Shown one piece after another: positions 4,109 to 5,413 of a DNA stretch of 5,413 bases. The position numbers and the translations under genes were made by a program. How positions within the stretch are numbered: the stretch's first letter is position 1; each line of letters opens with the position of its first letter. Below the pieces are notes generated by a model, which was given only the letters and a program-made list of their open reading frames with translations, was not told where the DNA came from and made no database searches. The DNA lies in contig DBQR01000055.1 in NCBI GenBank assembly GCA_002305335.1, positions 27,994 to 33,406 on the forward strand. The letters are read 5' to 3'. This DNA comes from Clostridiales bacterium UBA1389 (GTDB lineage: Bacteria; Bacillota; Clostridia; Oscillospirales; CAG-382).

Positions 4109-5413
4109 TCAGTTGAAGACAGAATTTAGATTTCTTTCCACAATTATGTAAATCACGTAATCCGGCTTGTAGTAAGATATATCCCCGTCATAGGGATTTG
4201 TGGTAATCGACCACATGTCCTTATAGCAGGTGACGTCAAAGCGTTCGGCAAGAATGTCGTACATCTGGGTGGAATAGCTGTCCCGCATTACCACCGCCGA
4301 GGGGAGATTCGGCCGGTTGGTATCTATTAAATTCCAGTACTGTACATTGGCGGCATTAAAGGTAAGAATTTTATCGCTGACATAGCGTTTTATGTTTTTT
4401 ATCTGGGAGGGCATATTGAATTTGGGGGTTCTTAATACGTTGTACTCCTTCATCGGAAGGTTGCTTCTGTAAGTGCCGTCATAGTATTCAAGATAATAGG
4501 ATACATCCCCGCCCACATAGTAGTCTTCTATCCAGTTGAATTCCTCGAAGGTACGGGGGGTGGCGGCGGGGAATTTTGTGGAAATATGGTTGAACAGTTC
4601 CCTGTAAGCAAGAAAAGCGCCGTAATCCGTCCAGTGGGAGTCGGTCTTCCAGTAAAGCTTGTAGCCGTCGTTTTTATGTTCGTTAAAGAGCTTTTTAAGG
4701 TTTATATAGGTTACTCCCGCTTTGTCGAGGGCGTCCATTACCTGGTCCAGCCTTGATGTGCTGCCCTGGGGTTTGTACTGGGAGGGCATTGTCTCGGGAT
4801 AAATGGTGGCGGGGGAGGGGATAAGCAGGAATATCATTTCGGTGCTTCCGAGGGATTTCTGCCGGTTTTTAAGGGTCTGTACCAGCGTATCAAGTTTATT
4901 CTGGGAATACAGATTGGTGTGAAGGTAATCGTCCAAGGTTAATTTCAGATGGAACTGATAGTCTTTGCCGGCAATAATATTCCAGGTGTCCCCGGGAGTT
5001 GCGGACGCCACATTATTAGGCCTTGCCGTATAGGACAAGGGTTCGCTGGGGTCCTTTCCTTCCGCTTCCGCCCGCAGGGTGACTGTCAAACCGGTTTTGG
5101 TGGATTTAACCCTTGCCGAAAAATAGCCGTGGTCGGATTTGGTGGATTCGGTTACCCCGTCATAGGTGTAGTAAATTGTCGCCCCTTCTTCGCAAGTTCC
5201 CAAAATCACAAAGGCGGAATCAAACAGCTTGGTACAGCCGTAAACCGACGGTTTTTCGGCTTTGATTATTTCCTGGGAGGATTCCTCCGAGGTTTCTTCC
5301 GAAGATTCATCCGATGTTTCTTTGGAGGATTCCTCCGAAGGTTCCGACGATTCGGCGGAAGGTTCCTGGGAAGGTTCCTGTGAGGGTTCTTGGGAAGGTT
5401 CCTGTGAGGGCTC
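4109..5413 (-). CDS. AlgX/AlgJ-type SGNH domain protein with Ig-like domain and repeat stalk (5' end outside window)
   Basis: The frame stays open to the right edge, so 434 residues of a longer protein are visible; a GTG at 5209 is inside the gene, not its start. In order: EPSQ tandem repeats and a Ser/Glu-rich stalk (visible residues 1-46), a small beta domain (about 55-130) with ATIYYTYDG like bacterial Ig-type or chitobiase C-terminal domains, then an SGNH domain of the AlgX/AlgJ/DHHW group. Supporting motifs are IPSPATIYPETMP (about 198-210), KTDSHWTDYGAFLAYRE (256-272, Asp258 and His260 as in the AlgX Asp-x-His pair), VVMRDSYS (374-381, Ser379 as candidate nucleophile) and PDYVIYIIVERNL near the end. 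Such proteins O-acetylate exported polysaccharides outside the cell, usually with a membrane-bound MBOAT partner; none is in this window. An N-terminal signal or membrane anchor is expected beyond the edge. Polymer and acyl group are unknown. Confidence 0.82.
   Translation of the reverse strand, partial: EPSQEPSQEPSQEPSQEPSAESSEPSEESSKETSDESSEETSEESSQEIIKAEKPSVYGCTKLFDSAFVILGTCEEGATIYYTYDGVTESTKSDHGYFSARVKSTKTGLTVTLRAEAEGKDPSEPLSYTARPNNVASATPGDTWNIIAGKDYQFHLKLTLDDYLHTNLYSQNKLDTLVQTLKNRQKSLGSTEMIFLLIPSPATIYPETMPSQYKPQGSTSRLDQVMDALDKAGVTYINLKKLFNEHKNDGYKLYWKTDSHWTDYGAFLAYRELFNHISTKFPAATPRTFEEFNWIEDYYVGGDVSYYLEYYDGTYRSNLPMKEYNVLRTPKFNMPSQIKNIKRYVSDKILTFNAANVQYWNLIDTNRPNLPSAVVMRDSYSTQMYDILAERFDVTCYKDMWSITTNPYDGDISYYKPDYVIYIIVERNLNSVFN
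5276..5356 (-). other. Low-complexity Ser/Glu/Asp/Thr-rich stalk segment
   Basis: This part of the SGNH-protein gene encodes acidic runs such as EESSKETSDESSEETSEESS. It is an extended, highly negative linker between the EPSQ repeats and the folded domains, much like the ESSEEPDETSEP stalk of the neighbouring surface protein. It suggests a wall-spanning spacer. Confidence 0.7.
5361..5413 (-). repeat. 12-bp/24-bp nested minisatellite encoding EPSQ
   Basis: On the plus strand a 12-bp unit like GGTTCCTGGGAA repeats in tandem and encodes, on the minus strand, Glu-Pro-Ser-Gln. Codons alternate (Ser TCC/TCA), making a 24-bp higher-order unit: 5361-5384 and 5385-5408 differ at one base (5366 C versus 5390 T). 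The array runs off the window, so total copy number is unknown. Confidence 0.9.

Noticed and set aside
5207..5209. GTG as start of the AlgX-like protein
   Set aside because: The frame is open upstream to the window edge with stalk-like coding sequence, and the GTG falls inside a beta-strand of the Ig-like domain.
4949..5383. Plus-strand ORF of 144 residues ending in Phe/Arg/Gly-rich repeats
   Set aside because: It is the antisense of the Ser/Glu stalk and Ig-like domain of the SGNH-protein gene; its repeats mirror the EPSQ codons and it has no family features.

Overview
The window looks like chromosomal DNA of a Gram-positive anaerobe of the class Clostridia, most like the Oscillospiraceae/Ruminococcaceae. 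This is inferred from four things: an N-terminally short biotin ligase without a DNA-binding domain, strong Shine-Dalgarno sites, surface proteins with Ser/Glu/Thr-rich stalks and a PTGD-type C-terminal anchor, and a hairpin repeat at the left edge that resembles interspersed repeats I recall from these genomes. No RNA gene, CRISPR array, insertion sequence or phage gene is visible.

Left block (1-2940). An Lgt-type membrane protein gene runs leftward (5-808) and ends inside the hairpin repeat. A 103-bp intergenic region carries two divergent promoters with perfect -35 and -10 hexamers. Their back-to-back -35 boxes form one 9+9 bp palindrome, a candidate shared operator. To the right run three tightly packed genes that look like one operon: a biotin-protein ligase (912 or 921 to 1619), a PAP2-family membrane phosphatase overlapping it by ATGA (1616-2185), and an esterase of the EstA/tributyrin-esterase type (2166-2903) overlapping the phosphatase by 20 bp. 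A terminator that can work in both directions closes the operon.

Right block (2941-5413), all on the minus strand. A secreted, C-terminally anchored protein with a CBM9/DOMON-like sugar-binding module (2951-3982) has its own perfect promoter. Upstream of it lies the 3' part of a larger gene (4109 to beyond the right edge). That gene encodes a Ser/Glu/Pro-rich repeat stalk, a small Ig-like beta domain and an AlgX/AlgJ-type SGNH domain of the kind that O-acetylates exported polysaccharides.

The common theme is the cell envelope: a lipoprotein-modification-like enzyme, a lipid phosphate phosphatase and esterase, and two extracellular proteins tied to polysaccharide binding and modification. The functional link between the two blocks is inference. 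I see no clearly new defence or mobile system. The most unusual points are the palindromic divergent promoter, the nearly leaderless biotin ligase gene, and the repeat that supplies the end of the Lgt-like reading frame.
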